Below, piece by piece: positions 48,201-59,997 of a stretch of DNA of 64,000 nt (the stretch's first letter is position 1; the number at the start of each line of letters is the position of its first letter). The DNA is taken from contig CP136062.1 of assembly GCA_032622095.1 (NCBI GenBank), positions 149,910,875-149,974,874 on the forward strand, given 5' to 3'. Both the position numbers and the translations under genes were made by a program. Under the pieces are notes generated by a model that had not been told where the DNA came from, searched no databases, and saw only the letters and a list, made by a program, of their open reading frames with translations. The stretch comes from Siphonodentalium dalli (Eukaryota; Mollusca; Scaphopoda; Gadilida; Siphonodentaliidae).

Positions 48201-48756
48201 TTTTAAGGGTATGGAGACAGCCCAGCACCCATGACAATTCAAGTTAAATTGGTATATTTAACTTGAATTGGGCCATATGACCCATTATATGTATCTACTT
48301 CCAGCACTTTTGTTGTTTGTGGATAGGTATGCATCTATGCAAATAGTTTGCACAAAGTTTGGGCTCCTCGGTGGGTTTTAAGGGTATGGAAACAGCCCAA
48401 CACCCACAGCACCCATGATAAAACCATACAGCACCCGTGCCTATGAAAACATATTTCTGAGTCAGCCATCTCTCAGACTATACCCATTCTGAAAATGATT
48501 CCACATTTCACTTTAGAATATATAGAGGCAATGGGAAAAGATGATTTGGGCACCTGAATGGCATTTTGGGCTCTGGTCAGGGGGGAATATTTGTTTTTTT
48601 TAATGGTTAAATTGGTATATTTAACTGGAATTGGGTCCTGTGACCCATTATAGGTATATACTTCTAGGTCTCCTAGTGTTTTTGGAAAGATCTGCATCAT
48701 TATAAGAAGATATGCAAAAGTTTGGGCTCCTTAGTGGGTTTTAAGGGTATGGAGAC

Positions 48757-49724
48757 CAGTGTTCGCGCTGGACCGAAAAAAACTTTAGCCAAAAGTTTAG
48801 CCAAATGAAAATTTTATTAGCCAAATGAAAAAAAACTTTAGCCAAATGTTTTTTAGCCAAACTAAAAAAAACTATGGCCAAATTAAATCATCGTTTTCTG
48901 GTCGGTTCACAATTAATGACTAAAACGTCAAATCTAACAGACACAGGTAAAATACACAATAATTTAACTAATTTTGATGAACTAGAAATATTTTGATATA
49001 TATCATTTATTAAAAATTTATTAATTAATCTTTATGTGGAAGAGTGATTTTGGGGGGGGGGGTAACCCGGGATTGTCCTTCTTAATGTCATTAATTTTTT
49101 GTTTTATATCAATATCTTTTTAAAAATCATTAAATATTAATTATCCTTGCGAAAATATTTAAGTGACATCTGGAAACTAATAACTTAATATTGTTACGCC
49201 ATTATCAAATTGCAATCTGTCATAAAAGCATGCATATTATTTTGAATGTATCGGTATTGACGACAAATAGCCATAAAATATCTGTCGTGATTCACATTTG
49301 GCTGATTAAGCTATTGTCTTACACTTGGTGCTCATAAACCTTGACCGTCATAAATACAATGTCATCATAAACATGCATTGTGCAGGAGTCCCGTGAGTGA
49401 CCAGACAGACAATGGGGGATTAGCGGATTAAATGTAAAATAATGATATTTTGCTGTTTCGTGCAGAGTGACGGGTTTCCCTTTGTACTGTCCGCGATCGG
49501 GTTTCCTTTTGTACAGTCGGCGATATATTCCCACTTACAATGTTTTCGGACTAGATCGTTCACATCACAGAATTGAAAACCCACTTGCCAAAAATTCATG
49601 CTTTCAGTCTCCATTTGGGGTCAAAAAAAGTTTAGCCAAAAGTTTAGCCAAATGAAATTTTTATTAGCCAAATTCGAAAAAGATTAGCCATTGGCTAATT
49701 TGGCTACCGACAGCGCGAACACTG
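48757..49724. mobile_element. hAT-type non-autonomous element (968 bp) inside the satellite
   Basis: The terminal inverted repeats CAGTGTTCGCGCTG and CAGCGCGAACACTG are exact. The 8-bp satellite word ATGGAGAC is duplicated on both sides (48749-48756 and 49725-49732). An 8-bp duplication with CAGTG ends is the hAT signature. Near both ends are many TTAGCCAAA/AGCCAAATGAAA motifs, mostly in direct orientation, which could serve as subterminal binding sites. The middle is AT-rich with a doubled CGGGTTTCC-TTTGTAC word near 49470-49515. There is no transposase. Only one satellite unit carries it, so it arrived after the array had been amplified. Confidence 0.95.
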
Positions 49725-50989
49725 ATGGAGACAGCCCAGCACCCATGACAATTCAAGTTAAATTGGTATATTTAACTTGAATTGGGCCATATGACCCATT
49801 ATATGTATCTACTTCCAGCACTTTTGTTGTTTGTGGATAGGTATGCATCTATGCAAATAGTTTGCACAAAGTTTGGGCTCCTCGGTGGGTTTTAAGGGTA
49901 TGGAAACAGCCCAACACCCACAGCACCCATGATAAAACCATACAGCACCCGTGCCTATGAAAACATATTTCTGAGTCAGCCATCTCTCAGACTATACCCA
50001 TTCTGAAAATGATTCCACATTTCACTTTAGAATATATAGAGGCAATGGGAAAAGATGATTTGGGCACCTGAATGGCATTTTGGGCTCTGGTCAGGGGGGA
50101 ATATTTGTTTTTTTTAATGGTTAAATTGGTATATTTAACTGGAATTGGGTCCTGTGACCCATTATAGGTATATACTTCTAGGTCTCCTAGTGATTTTGGA
50201 AAGATCTGCATCATTATAAGAAGATATGCAAAAGTTTGGGCTCCTTAGTGGGTTTTAAGGGTATGGAGACAGCCCAGCACCCATGACAATTCAAGTTAAA
50301 TTGGTATATTTAACTTGAATTGGGCCATATGACCCATTATATGTATCTACTTCCAGCACTTTTGTTGTTTGTGGATAGGTATGCATCTATGCAAATAGTT
50401 TGCACAAAGTTTGGGCTCCTCGGTGGGTTTTAAGGGTATGGAAACAGCCCAACACCCACAGCACCCATGATAAAACCATACAGCACCCGTGCCTATGAAA
50501 ACATATTTCTGAGTCAGCCATCTCTCAGACTATACCCATTCTGAAAATGATTCCACATTTCACTTTAGAATATATAGAGGCAATGGGAAAAGATGATTTG
50601 GGCACCTGAATGGCATTTTGGGCTCTGGTCAGGGGGGAATATTTGTTTTTTTTAATGGTTAAATTGGTATATTTAACTGGAATTGGGTCCTGTGACCCAT
50701 TATAGGTATATACTTCTAGGTCTCCTAGTGTTTTTGGAAAGATCTGCATCATTATAAGAAGATATGCAAAAGTTTGGGCTCCTTAGTGGGTTTTAAGGGT
50801 ATGGAGACAGCCCAGCACCCATGACAATTCAAGTTAAATTGGTATATTTAACTTGAATTGGGCCATATGACCCATTATATGTATCTACTTCCAGCACTTT
50901 TGTTGTTTGTGGATAGGTATGCATCTATGCAAATGGTTTGCACAAAGTTTGGGCTCCTCAGTGGGTTTTAAGGGTATTGAGACAGCCCA

Positions 50990-53380
50990 ACACCACAGCA
51001 CCCATGATAAAACCATACAGCAGCCGTGCCTATGAAAACATATTTCTGAGTCAGCCATCTCTCAGACTATACCCATTCTGTAAATGATTCCACATTTCAC
51101 TCTAGAATATATAGAGGCAATGGGAAAAAAATATTTGGGCACCTGAATGGGATTTTGGGCTCTATTCAGGGGGGATATTTGTTTTTTTTAATGGTTAAAT
51201 TGGTATATTTAACTGGAATTGGGTCCTGTAATGGTATATACTTCTAGGTCTCCTATTGTTTTTGGAAATATCTGCATCAGTATAAGAAGATTTGCAAAAG
51301 TTTGGGCTCCTTAGTGGGTTTTAAGGGTATGGAGACAGCCCAACACCCACAGCACCCATGACAATTCAAGTTAAATTGGTATATTTAACTTGAATTGGGT
51401 CATATGACCCATTATAGGTATCTATTTCCAGCACTTTTATAGTTTTTGGATAGGTATGCAACTATGCATCTATACAAATGGTTTGCACAAAGTTTGGGCT
51501 CCACGGTGGGTTTTAAAGTTATGGAGACAGCCCAACACACACAGCTCCCATGAAAAAACCATACAGCACCCGTGCCTATGAAAACATATTTCTGAATCGG
51601 TGATCTCTCAGACTATACCCATTCTGAAAATTACTCTACAGTTGACTTTTAGAATATATATAGGCAATGAGAAAAAAAATTATTTGAGCATATGAATGGG
51701 ATTTTGGGCTTTGGTCAGGGGGGGGGGATATTTGGGTATTTTAAAAGTTAAATTGGTATATTTAACGTGAATTGTGACCCATTATAGATTTCTACTTCCT
51801 GTACTTTTAGTGTTTCATCTGTATAAGAATATGTGCAAAAGTTTGGGCTCCTCAGTGGATTTTTAGGAGATGGTGACAGCCCAACACCCACGGCACCCAT
51901 GATGAAACCATACAGCGGCTATGAAAACATATTTCTGGGTCAGTGTTCTCTCAGACTATACCTATTCTGAAAATTAATCCAGTTTACTTCAGAATATATG
52001 TAGGCAATGGTAAAACAATTCTTTGGGCACCTGAATGGTATTTTGGGCTCTGGTCAGGGGGAGGGGAATATTTGGGTTTTTTAATAGTTAAGTTGGTATA
52101 TTTAATTTGAATTGTGACCCATTATAGATATCAACTTCCAGTACTTTTAGTGTTTTTGGAAATATATTCATCTGTTTAAGAAGATGTGCAAAAGTTTGGG
52201 CTCCTCAGTGGGTTTTAAGGGTGTGGTGACAGCCCAACACCCACGGCACCCATGATGAAACCATACAGCACCCGTGCCTATAAAATCATTTTTCTGGGTC
52301 TCAGACTATGCCCATTCTGAAAATGATATATTTTGGCACCTGGAAGTTATTTTGGGCTCTGGTCAAGGGGAGTGGAATATTAGGAATTTTAATAGTCAAG
52401 TTGGTATATTTAACTTATATTGTGCCATTATTGATATCTTCATCCAGGGCTTTTAGTGTTATTGAATAGGTAAGCACCTATGTAAATGATTTCCCGTATT
52501 GGATTTAAGAGTATGGAGCCACCCAACACCCACAGCACCAATGGTAAACCATACAGCATCTGTGCCTATAGAATCATATTTTGGGGTCAGTGTTCAATCA
52601 GACAACACTCATTTATGAAACATGATTCCACATATGACTTAAGAGTATAGGCAGGCGATCAACAGAAAATATTTTGTTACCTGGAAGGGAATTTGGGCGA
52701 GGGGAGAGGAATATTTGTGTTTTTAATAGCCATATTGGTATTTTAGGCTTAGGAATCAGTCCAACACCCATACCACCCATGATAAAACATATGGCACTGG
52801 TACCTATAAAATAATATTTTGGGGTCAGTGTTATCTCAGACACCGAAATTTTGTTTATTTGGGCACCTGGAAGGGATTTTGGGCTGAGGGGGAGGTGAAT
52901 ATTTGTGTTTAATAGTCAAATGGATAATTTTAACTTGAATTGGGCCCAGTAACCCATTTAATGTTTGGGCACGTTGAAGGGATTTTGGGCTCAGGTGAGG
53001 TGAATATTTGTGTTTAAAGTCGATTGGGTATTTTTTAACTTGAATTGGGCCCAGTACCCATTAATTTGTTAATGGATAGATCTGCATCTGCATAAAATAT
53101 TTACTGAAGTTTGAGCTCCTGGTTGGGATTGAAGGGCACGGAGCTGGCCCAACACCTGCAGCACCCATGATAAATTCCAATGGACCATGCAACACCTGTG
53201 ATTATGAAATAATATTTTGGGGTCAGTCTCAGACTCTACTCATTCTGAAAATGATTCCACATTTGACTTTAGAATATAGGCAGGCACTGAACAAAACAAT
53301 TTGGCCACATGAAAGGGATTTTGGTCTCAGTGGGAAGGTGAATATTTGTTTGTTCATGGTCTAATTGGTATTATTAAATT
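50990..53380. repeat. Degenerate right flank of the satellite with full-length monomers
   Basis: Identity to the array falls step by step. GTTTGGGCTCC starts are at about 51299, 51497, 51839 and 52195; the last three give full-type monomers of about 340-355 bp in a row, without the short partner. Further right only fragments remain, such as TTTGGGCACCTGGAAGGGAT. This looks like the older, monomeric form from which the dimeric unit arose. Confidence 0.85.
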
Positions 53381-53985
53381 GCATTTGATGAGCGAAATAA
53401 GCTCATATCAATATAGGCTCTGTGTGGAGATAAACGTCCAATATGGGACCATGATTTCCATACAAATAAGCACGCAACGGTCTTATTTTAATGAGCGAAA
53501 TAAGTCCCTATTGGTATTATTTAATCACAATATACGCTCTATATGGACTTAAAATTCAGTTTTTAAAACAGTCGAATGTGGGACTATCTCCGGACGCAAA
53601 AAGCCCATATTGGTATTATTAAATCTACCGTTTTTGATCGTAACATATCCTCACAAAAATAGGTTCATAGTGGAAATAAATATCAACATATGATTCAATA
53701 GACTTATTTGATTCAGAAATAAGCCCACAGTGAGCTTATAGCCATTACGCCATTGAATCACGAGGGTCGCATATATAAAACATAAAGAGTGTGCATCTGA
53801 TATTGGTCATGTCGATGAAAAAAGCTAGATTAATAATAATAATATGGGTTTATTTCGTACGAAAATAGTCCCATATTGGACTGTTTAAAAAAACCGCGTT
53901 TTAGGTCCATATATAAAGCTTATATTAAATAACGCCAATATGAGCTTATTTCGCACATTAAAATAAAACCGTTATGTGCTTATTT
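53381..53985. repeat. Fold-back repeat D, copy 1 (~600 bp)
   Basis: The left arm (ATGAGCGAAATAAGC near 53388 and 53492, TATTGGTATTATTTAATC, AAAACAGTC) is answered on the right by its inverse (GATGAAAAAAGCTAGATTAA, TAGTCCCATATTGGACTGTT, GAGCTTATTTCGCACATTAA). The centre has a GATTCAGAAATAAGCCCAC region. No coding content. Similar copies are at about 59998-60545 and 61070-61560. Confidence 0.75.
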
Positions 53986-54290
53986 TCACGAGGATGAAAT
54001 GTACATGGAAAGTCTTGTGTTGGTTTATTCGTGTTATTTTTCAGCCTGTTCTTGAGAAAATAAGCCCATAATCTGATTCTGAAATAAGCACATATTAAGC
54101 TTAAACCCTTATTCCGTTGATTGGCGCGAGCCACAATGAGAACACCGTACAAAGAGCGTAGCTTTGGTAAGTCGTGTTGATGGAAAAAGGTTAGATTAAA
54201 TAATGCCAATATGGGCTTATTTCGTATGTAAATAGTCCCATATTGTACTGTTTTAAACAGCCTGTTCCCAAAAAAAAACGGGCACATTAT
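53986..54290. repeat. Partial copy of repeat D (right half)
   Basis: Repeats the centre and the start of the right arm of copy 1 (GTCGTGTTGATGGAAAAAGG, TAATGCCAATATGGGCTTAT, GTCCCATATTGTACTGTTTT). It then breaks off into the palindromic module that follows. The same join is seen at 59160-59215. Confidence 0.65.
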
Positions 54291-54617
54291 CTGTTTATAA
54301 TAAATATTTTTTTAGGTAGATAATCTGCTTAGAATCGCCTCATTTTGAGTCGATAATGTGCTAAAAATGAGAGCATAGTCACATTATCGACTGACAATGA
54401 GTCGATTGTAAACAGATTGTGTGCGGAAAATGACACAAATAAGCCAACTTACGACTTTCAAGTGTAAGCTCTTTAACATGTGTTTTCAATGTGGCCCGCG
54501 CCATAGAACCAGATAACGATATGATCTATTATCTGCTTATTTCACAATTAAATAATCATATTATGTACTTATTTCACATTATGGGCCGATTATGTGCGTA
54601 TTTGCGCGAGGATATGT
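54291..54617. repeat. Palindromic module E, copy 1
   Basis: ATAATCTGCTTAGAATCGCC and GAGTCGATAATGTGCT are answered by AGTCACATTATCGACT and an ATGAGTCGATTGTAAACAGATT arm, forming an imperfect hairpin. It ends GCGTATTTGCGCGAGGATAT. Related copies lie at about 55505-55662 (partial), 56393-56750 and 59205-59556. Confidence 0.7.
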
Positions 54618-57600
54618 TGTGACACGAGCTCCATGAATTCCGTTCCCAGTTCCCAGTTCCCTATTCTCCTAAAATTGCACTTTTCGTTTACTAAATCGGC
54701 TGCGTAGCCAGAGTCATGGAGACCACCCGGGAATCCTTGTATTTTTGTGCGGTGCCACCCAGCGGGCATCTATAGAAAAGGGACGCGACCATGCAGCCCC
54801 TTCCAAATTTTCGAAAATCGGGCTGAAGGCGTGCATGGGGTGTCAAAATAGCACTTTTCGTTACTAAATCGGCTGCGTAGCCAGAACCATGGCGGCCACC
54901 CGGGAATCCTTGCATTTTCGTGCGGTGCCACCCAGCGGGCATCTATTGGACAGGGACGCGGCCATCTAGCCCCTTCCAATTTTTCGAAAATTGGGCTGAA
55001 GTCGTGCATGTAGCTAAACATAGCACGCTTTGTTACTAAATCGGCTGCGTAGCCAGAACCATGGCGGCCACCCGGGAATTCTTTCATTTTCGTGCGGTGC
55101 CACCCAGCGGGCATCTTTATGACAGGGACGCGGCCATATAGCCTCTTCCAATTTTTTGAAAATTGGGCTGAAGTCGTGCATGGAGTTAATTTTTTTTACT
55201 TTTTGTTACTAAATCAGCTGCGTAGACAGAACCATGGCGGCCACTCGGGAATCCTTGTATTTTCGTGCGGTGCCACCCAGTAGACATCTATTGGACAGGG
55301 ACGAGACCTTATAGGCCTTTTCAATTTTTCGAAAATTGGGTTGAAGTCGTGCATGGAGCTCCAAATCGCACTTTTCGTTGCTAAATCGCCCGCGTAGGCA
55401 TAACCGTAGCAGACACGTGGCTATCTTTGCGGAATCTTCTTGTGCCACCACTATTACATCTAAAAATCACAAACTAGGTCACATAAACTTGTCCAAAATA
55501 GGACATTTTTCGTTAGTCGATAATGTACTGAAAAGGAGACCCTATTAGTCACAATATCGACTCATATAGAGGCGATTCTAAGCAGATTATGTGCGAACAA
55601 TGACAAGAAATAAGCTAATTGGAATTATAGGTCGAATATGTGCGTATTTGTGCGAGGATATGTTGCTAAATCGCCTGCGTTGGCATAACCATAGCAGCCA
55701 CTGGGCTATATCCTTGTGGATTCTTCTTTGGCCACCACTAGTCCATCTAGAAATCACAAACTGGTTCACATATGCCTGTCCAGCTGTTAATAAATTGGGT
55801 GTAAGTCGTGCATCGGATGAAAATAATGAAAAAAATGTCATTTTTCGTTGCAAATCGTCTGCGTAGGCATATCCATAGCAGCCACGGGGCTCTCGTTGTG
55901 GATTCTTCTTATGCCACCACTAGTCCATCGAGAGATCACAAACTGGTTCACATACGCCTGTCCAGCTGTTCAAAAATTGGGCGTAAGTCGTGCGTGGGGT
56001 CAAAATAATGAAACAAAGTTCATTTTTCGTTGCTAAATCGCCTGCGTAGGCATAACCATAGCAGTCACGAGACTATCCGTGTGGATTTTTCTTCTGCCAC
56101 CACCAGTCCATCTAGAAATCACAAATCAATTAACATGCTCCCGTCCAGCTGTTCACAAATTGAGCGTAAGTCGTGCGTGGGGTTAAAATAATGAAAAAAA
56201 AAAAAAAAAATTCGTTGCTAAATCGCCTGCGTAGGCATAACCATAGACGCTACGGGGCTATCATTGTGGGTTCTTCTTGTGCCGCTACAAGTCCATCTAG
56301 AAATCACAAAATATGTCATATAAACTTGTCCAGCTGTTCAACAGTTGGGCGTAAATCGTGCGTGGGGTAAAAATATGACATTTTTCGTTGCTTAATCCTG
56401 AAAACCAGCACATTATTTGCTGAGAAGAAACAATAATTTAGGTAGATAATCTGCTTAGAATCGCCTCATTTTGAGTCGACAATGTGCTGAAAATGAGTTC
56501 CTATTAGTCAAATTATCGACTCATATATAGGCGATTCTAAGTAAATTATGTGCTGACAATGACAAAAATAATAACCAAACTTTTCAGGTGTACGCTCATT
56601 AGCATGTATTTTCACTGTGGCACGCGCCAAAACACGAAATGACGACTATGACTCCATTATCTGCTTATTTCATAACCAAATAATCACTTTAAGTACCTAA
56701 TTAAAATTTAGGTCGGTTTTGTGCGTATTCGTGCGAGGATATGTTACTAAATCGCCTGCGTTGGCATAACCATAGCAGCCACGGGGCTACCCTTGTGGAT
56801 TCTTCTTATACCACAATTAGTCCATCTATAAATCACAAACTAGTTCACATACGCCTGTCCAGCTGTTCAAAAATTGGGCGTAAGTCGTGCGTGGGGTCAA
56901 AATAATGAAAAAAAAGATAATTTTTCGTTGCTAAATCGCCTGCGTAGGCATACACATAGCAGCCACGTGGGTATCCTTGTGGATGCTTCTTATGCCACCA
57001 CTAGTCCATCTAAAAATCACAAACATAGTCACATAAGCCTGTCCAGTTGTTCAAAAATTGGGCGTAAGTCGTGCGTGGGGTCAAAATAATGAAAAAAAAT
57101 CATTTCTCATTGCTAAATCGCCTGCGTAGGCATAACCGTAGCTGCCACGAGTCTATCCTTCTGGAATCTTATTGTGCCACCAATAGTGCATCGAAACATC
57201 ACAAACTAGGTCCCATAAAATGCAAGGAATTCCAGGGTGGCCGCCATGGTTCTGGCTACGCAGCCGATTTAGCAACAAAAAAATGCAATTTTTAGCTCCA
57301 TGCATGCACGACTTCAGCCCAATTTTCAAAAAAGTGGAAGGGCTATATGGCCGCGTCCCTGTCCTATAGATGCGCGCTGGGTGGCACCGCACAAAATACA
57401 AGGATTCCCGGGTGGTCGCCATGGTTCTGGCTACGCAGCCGATTTAGTAACAAAAAGTGCGATTTTGAGCTCCATGCACGACTTTAGCCCAATCTTCGAA
57501 ACATTGGAAGGGGCTATATGGTCGCGTCCCTGTCCTATAGATGACAACTGGGTGGCACCGCACGAAAATACAAGGATTCCCATGTGGCCATCATGACTGT

Positions 57601-58035
57601 CTACGCAGCCGATTTAGTAACGAAAAGTGCTATTTTGACACCCCATGCACGACTTCAGCCCGATTTTAGAAAATTTGGAAGGGGCTGCATGGTCGCGTCC
57701 CTTTCCTATAGATGCCCGCTTGGTGGCACCGCACGAAACTACAAGGATTCCCGGGTGGCCACCATGACTCTGGCTACGCAGCCGATTTAGTAACGAAAAG
57801 TGCTATATTGACACCCCATGCACGACTTCAGCCCGATTTTCGAAAATTTGGAAGGGGCTGCATGGTCGCGTCCCTTTCCTATAGATGCCAGCTGGGTGGC
57901 ACCGCACGAAAATACAAGGATTCCCGGGTGGCCACCATGACTCTGGCTACGCATCCGATTTAGTAACGAAAGGTGCAATTTTAGGGGAACTGGGAACTGG
58001 GAACGGAATTCATGGAGCTTGTGACAGGACATATC
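54611..58035. repeat. 3.4-kb inverted-repeat element with arrays of ~172-bp units in both arms
   Basis: The ends GAGCTCCATGAATTCCGTTC (54636) and GAACGGAATTCATGGAGC (58001) are inverted. Inside each arm a unit containing CTAAATCGGCTGCGTAGCC, GCGGTGCCACCCAGC and GGGACGCG is tandemly repeated. Left-arm starts are at 54691, 54864, 55036, 55209 and 55381. Right-arm (inverted) ends are at 57272, 57447, 57617, 57790 and 57963. The core is a related ~180-bp array in one orientation. Words such as ATGGCGGCC recall coding or promoter sequence but lie in the repeat. No transposase. Confidence 0.85.
55381..57200 (+). repeat. ~180-bp tandem array (core of the 3.4-kb element)
   Basis: GTTGCTAAATCGCCTGCGTAGGCAT or variants begin units near 55378, 55661, 55848, 56028, 56214, 56747, 56927 and 57108. 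Each carries GCCACCACTAGTCCATCTAG, AATCACAAACT and TTGGGCGTAAGTCGTGCG. The unit shares its frame of landmarks with the ~172-bp arm unit and is a diverged relative. Module E copies at about 55505-55662 and 56393-56750 interrupt it. Confidence 0.8.
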
Positions 58036-59150
58036 ACGCTCTTTACTTGCGCCAGTCTATGCTGGGCGCAAGCAATGTTTTCGGTCAGGATCTCTGTTTA
58101 TCTGTTTATTTGTCTGTCCTTCCACGAATATGTTACGTCATACCGGAAGTACAGAATGTAAAGAATGCACATGCGCTAATATGAAATGATGTCACCAATT
58201 GTAATTTAAATCCACATTTATACTAAATTTGCATTGTTATCTCGTTTTATTTTGGTAATAAATCGTTCATAAAAGAACAAAATTGAAAGATTGCTTTCTT
58301 TGAAACTCGGAAAATTATTTGAGATCGAGTCTAAAAGATGCGTGCGGAATCGTTTTTTTTTCTCGCATAGAAAATGATGTGCGAACAAATTTCTGGAAAC
58401 TTTCTTCGACGTTCAAAACATTTCCGAAAGACGCAGGTGCATATAAACCATGTCCGGCCAAACGATCGAGCGCATGGTTCTAGACAAAATTGTACTGAAA
58501 CATATGTTGAAACATGGATTATTAAAGCGCCTTATTAATTAACTGGGAAAACAAGCTTTCTCATTCTCAAAGCAATTGGCATTTTGATGATATGTTCCCG
58601 AAGACCGTAGATCAGTCGCTATAAGGGCATGGTCACATTGACACATTGATAATCAAAGACTAACCAATGATCGCGTGTCTTTTATTTATTTGTGTCGGAA
58701 TTGACTTTGACGTTTTTTGCCGCTGAAGTGCAATGACATACACAAAGCATTCTAGTCAAACTAGTAATGTAACCCAATTGGTATATAATATATAGCATCA
58801 GCGGCAACCAATCGTATTCACACCCTTCATATGAGCGATGTCTATATTGTTCTATAAATATGTCAAACAACTCTTACGTCATTACTAAGACCATAATTAG
58901 TGTAATAGATCAACTGGAGATAACAGAGATATTCAGTCCGTACACACAAATATTTCCGCGATGGATGAACTGAAATTTGATATCTAGATTCTCTATCGAT
59001 CTCTCAAAAGAGGGCACAGCACCCGTGGTTCAAACTGCTGTTGGCAAGATATCACAAAACATGCCATATGTGTGATGGGTGCATTCTAGTGCAAATGTGT
59101 TTTACTACGGTTCGCGTCATTCAACTGAATACCGGGTATAAGCTCACTAG
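58036..59150. other. Non-coding stretch
   Basis: No gene recognised between two repeat fields. It is AT-rich with no clear repeat units apart from its edges. Confidence 0.5.
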
Positions 59151-59560
59151 GCTTATTTTGTATGTAAATAGTCCCATATTGTTCTGTTTTAAACAGCCTG
59201 TTCTCCCTAAAATCCGCACATTACCTGCTTATAATAAAGCTTTTTAGGTATATAATCTGCTTAGAATCGCCTCATATTAAGTCGGTAATGTGCTGAAAAT
59301 TAGAACATTTTAGTCATAATATCGACTCATAATGAGGCTATTCTAAGCAGATTATATGTGGACAATGAAACAAATAAGCGAACCCATGGCTTTTCAGGTG
59401 TACGCTCTTTAATATGTGTTTTCACTGTGGCCCGCGCCATAATACGAAATCACGGCTATGACTCCAGTATATGCTTATTTGAGAATCAAATAATCACAAT
59501 ACGTAACTATTTCACATTATAGGTCGATTATGTGCGTATTTATGGGAGGATATGTTAGTT
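59151..59560. repeat. Repeat D remnant joined to palindromic module E, copy 4
   Basis: GTATGTAAATAGTCCCATAT and CAGCCTGTTCTCC repeat the join at 54225-54290. Module E follows (ATAATCTGCTTAGAATCGCC, ATATCGACTCATAATGAGGC, GCGTATTTATGGGAGGATAT). The same composite at two places about 4.9 kb apart shows that the D-E pair was duplicated as a block. Confidence 0.7.
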
Positions 59561-59734
59561 TTAAACACCGTGTTTTATGTCAATATAGAGCTTATATATA
59601 TTGCGATTAAATAAGCCAACATTAGCTTATATGAATAAAATTAAGTGCTTATTTTCAAGAAAAAAGCATGACCTCTGCATGGTAAATGTTGAGTTGTTTA
59701 ATCGTCTTGTTTTCCAGCCTAGCTGTTCTCGTGA

Positions 59735-59850
59735 AAATAAGCACAACACGGGCCAATATCATATTGGTATGTGCTTATTTTCACGAGACCAAGCACAACA
59801 CGGGCCAATATCATATTGGTATGTGCTTATTTTCACGAGACCAGGCTGAC
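59735..59850. repeat. Tandem ~57-bp unit carrying inverted GTGAAAATAAGCAC / GTGCTTATTTTCAC ends
   Basis: AAGCACAACACGGGCCAATA followed by TCATATTGGTATGTGCTTAT and TTTCACGAGACC is present twice in succession without obvious change. GTGAAAATAAGCAC at 59743 and GTGCTTATTTTCAC at 59771 form a short inverted pair. The copies look like a very recent duplication within the repeat D field. Confidence 0.85.
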
Positions 59851-59997
59851 ATCTGCATGGTAAGTCTTGGGTTGGTTTATTTGTGTTATTTTCAACACGA
59901 ATTGCTAAAATAAGCATAAGGCGGGCTTATCGCATATTGAAATATCCCAAGCATATATTTAGTGTTCAATTAATGACAATATGCAGTCTGTTCTCGT

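Larger units (their letters stand above)
36230..53380. repeat. Large satellite, 538-bp dimeric unit with higher-order organisation
   Basis: A tandem array of about 25 near-identical 538-bp units (about 36440-50990) has degenerate edges (36230-36440 and 50990-53380). Each unit pairs a ~362-bp monomer starting GTTTGGGCTCCTCGGTGGG with a ~176-bp monomer starting GTTTGGGCTCCTTAGTGGG. The short one is the same sequence with its middle deleted. Variant bases recur every 4 units (~2153 bp) and in an 8-unit block (~4306 bp): for example GGATTTAAGG at ~40301 and ~44608, and TTGGCCCATATG at ~41271, ~45577 and ~47731. Frames of 62-75 codons on the minus strand are the satellite itself; poly-T length changes shift their ends. 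Confidence 0.97.

Noticed and set aside
36671-50752. Series of minus-strand frames of 62-75 codons starting MMQIFPKTLGDLEVYTYNG
   Set aside because: They repeat with the satellite unit, change length with the poly-T run, and have no recognisable domain or start context. They are the satellite read as protein.
54691-57963. 172-bp unit length as evidence of a primate-type alpha satellite
   Set aside because: The sequence is unrelated; the similar length is a coincidence or at most a nucleosome-scale effect.
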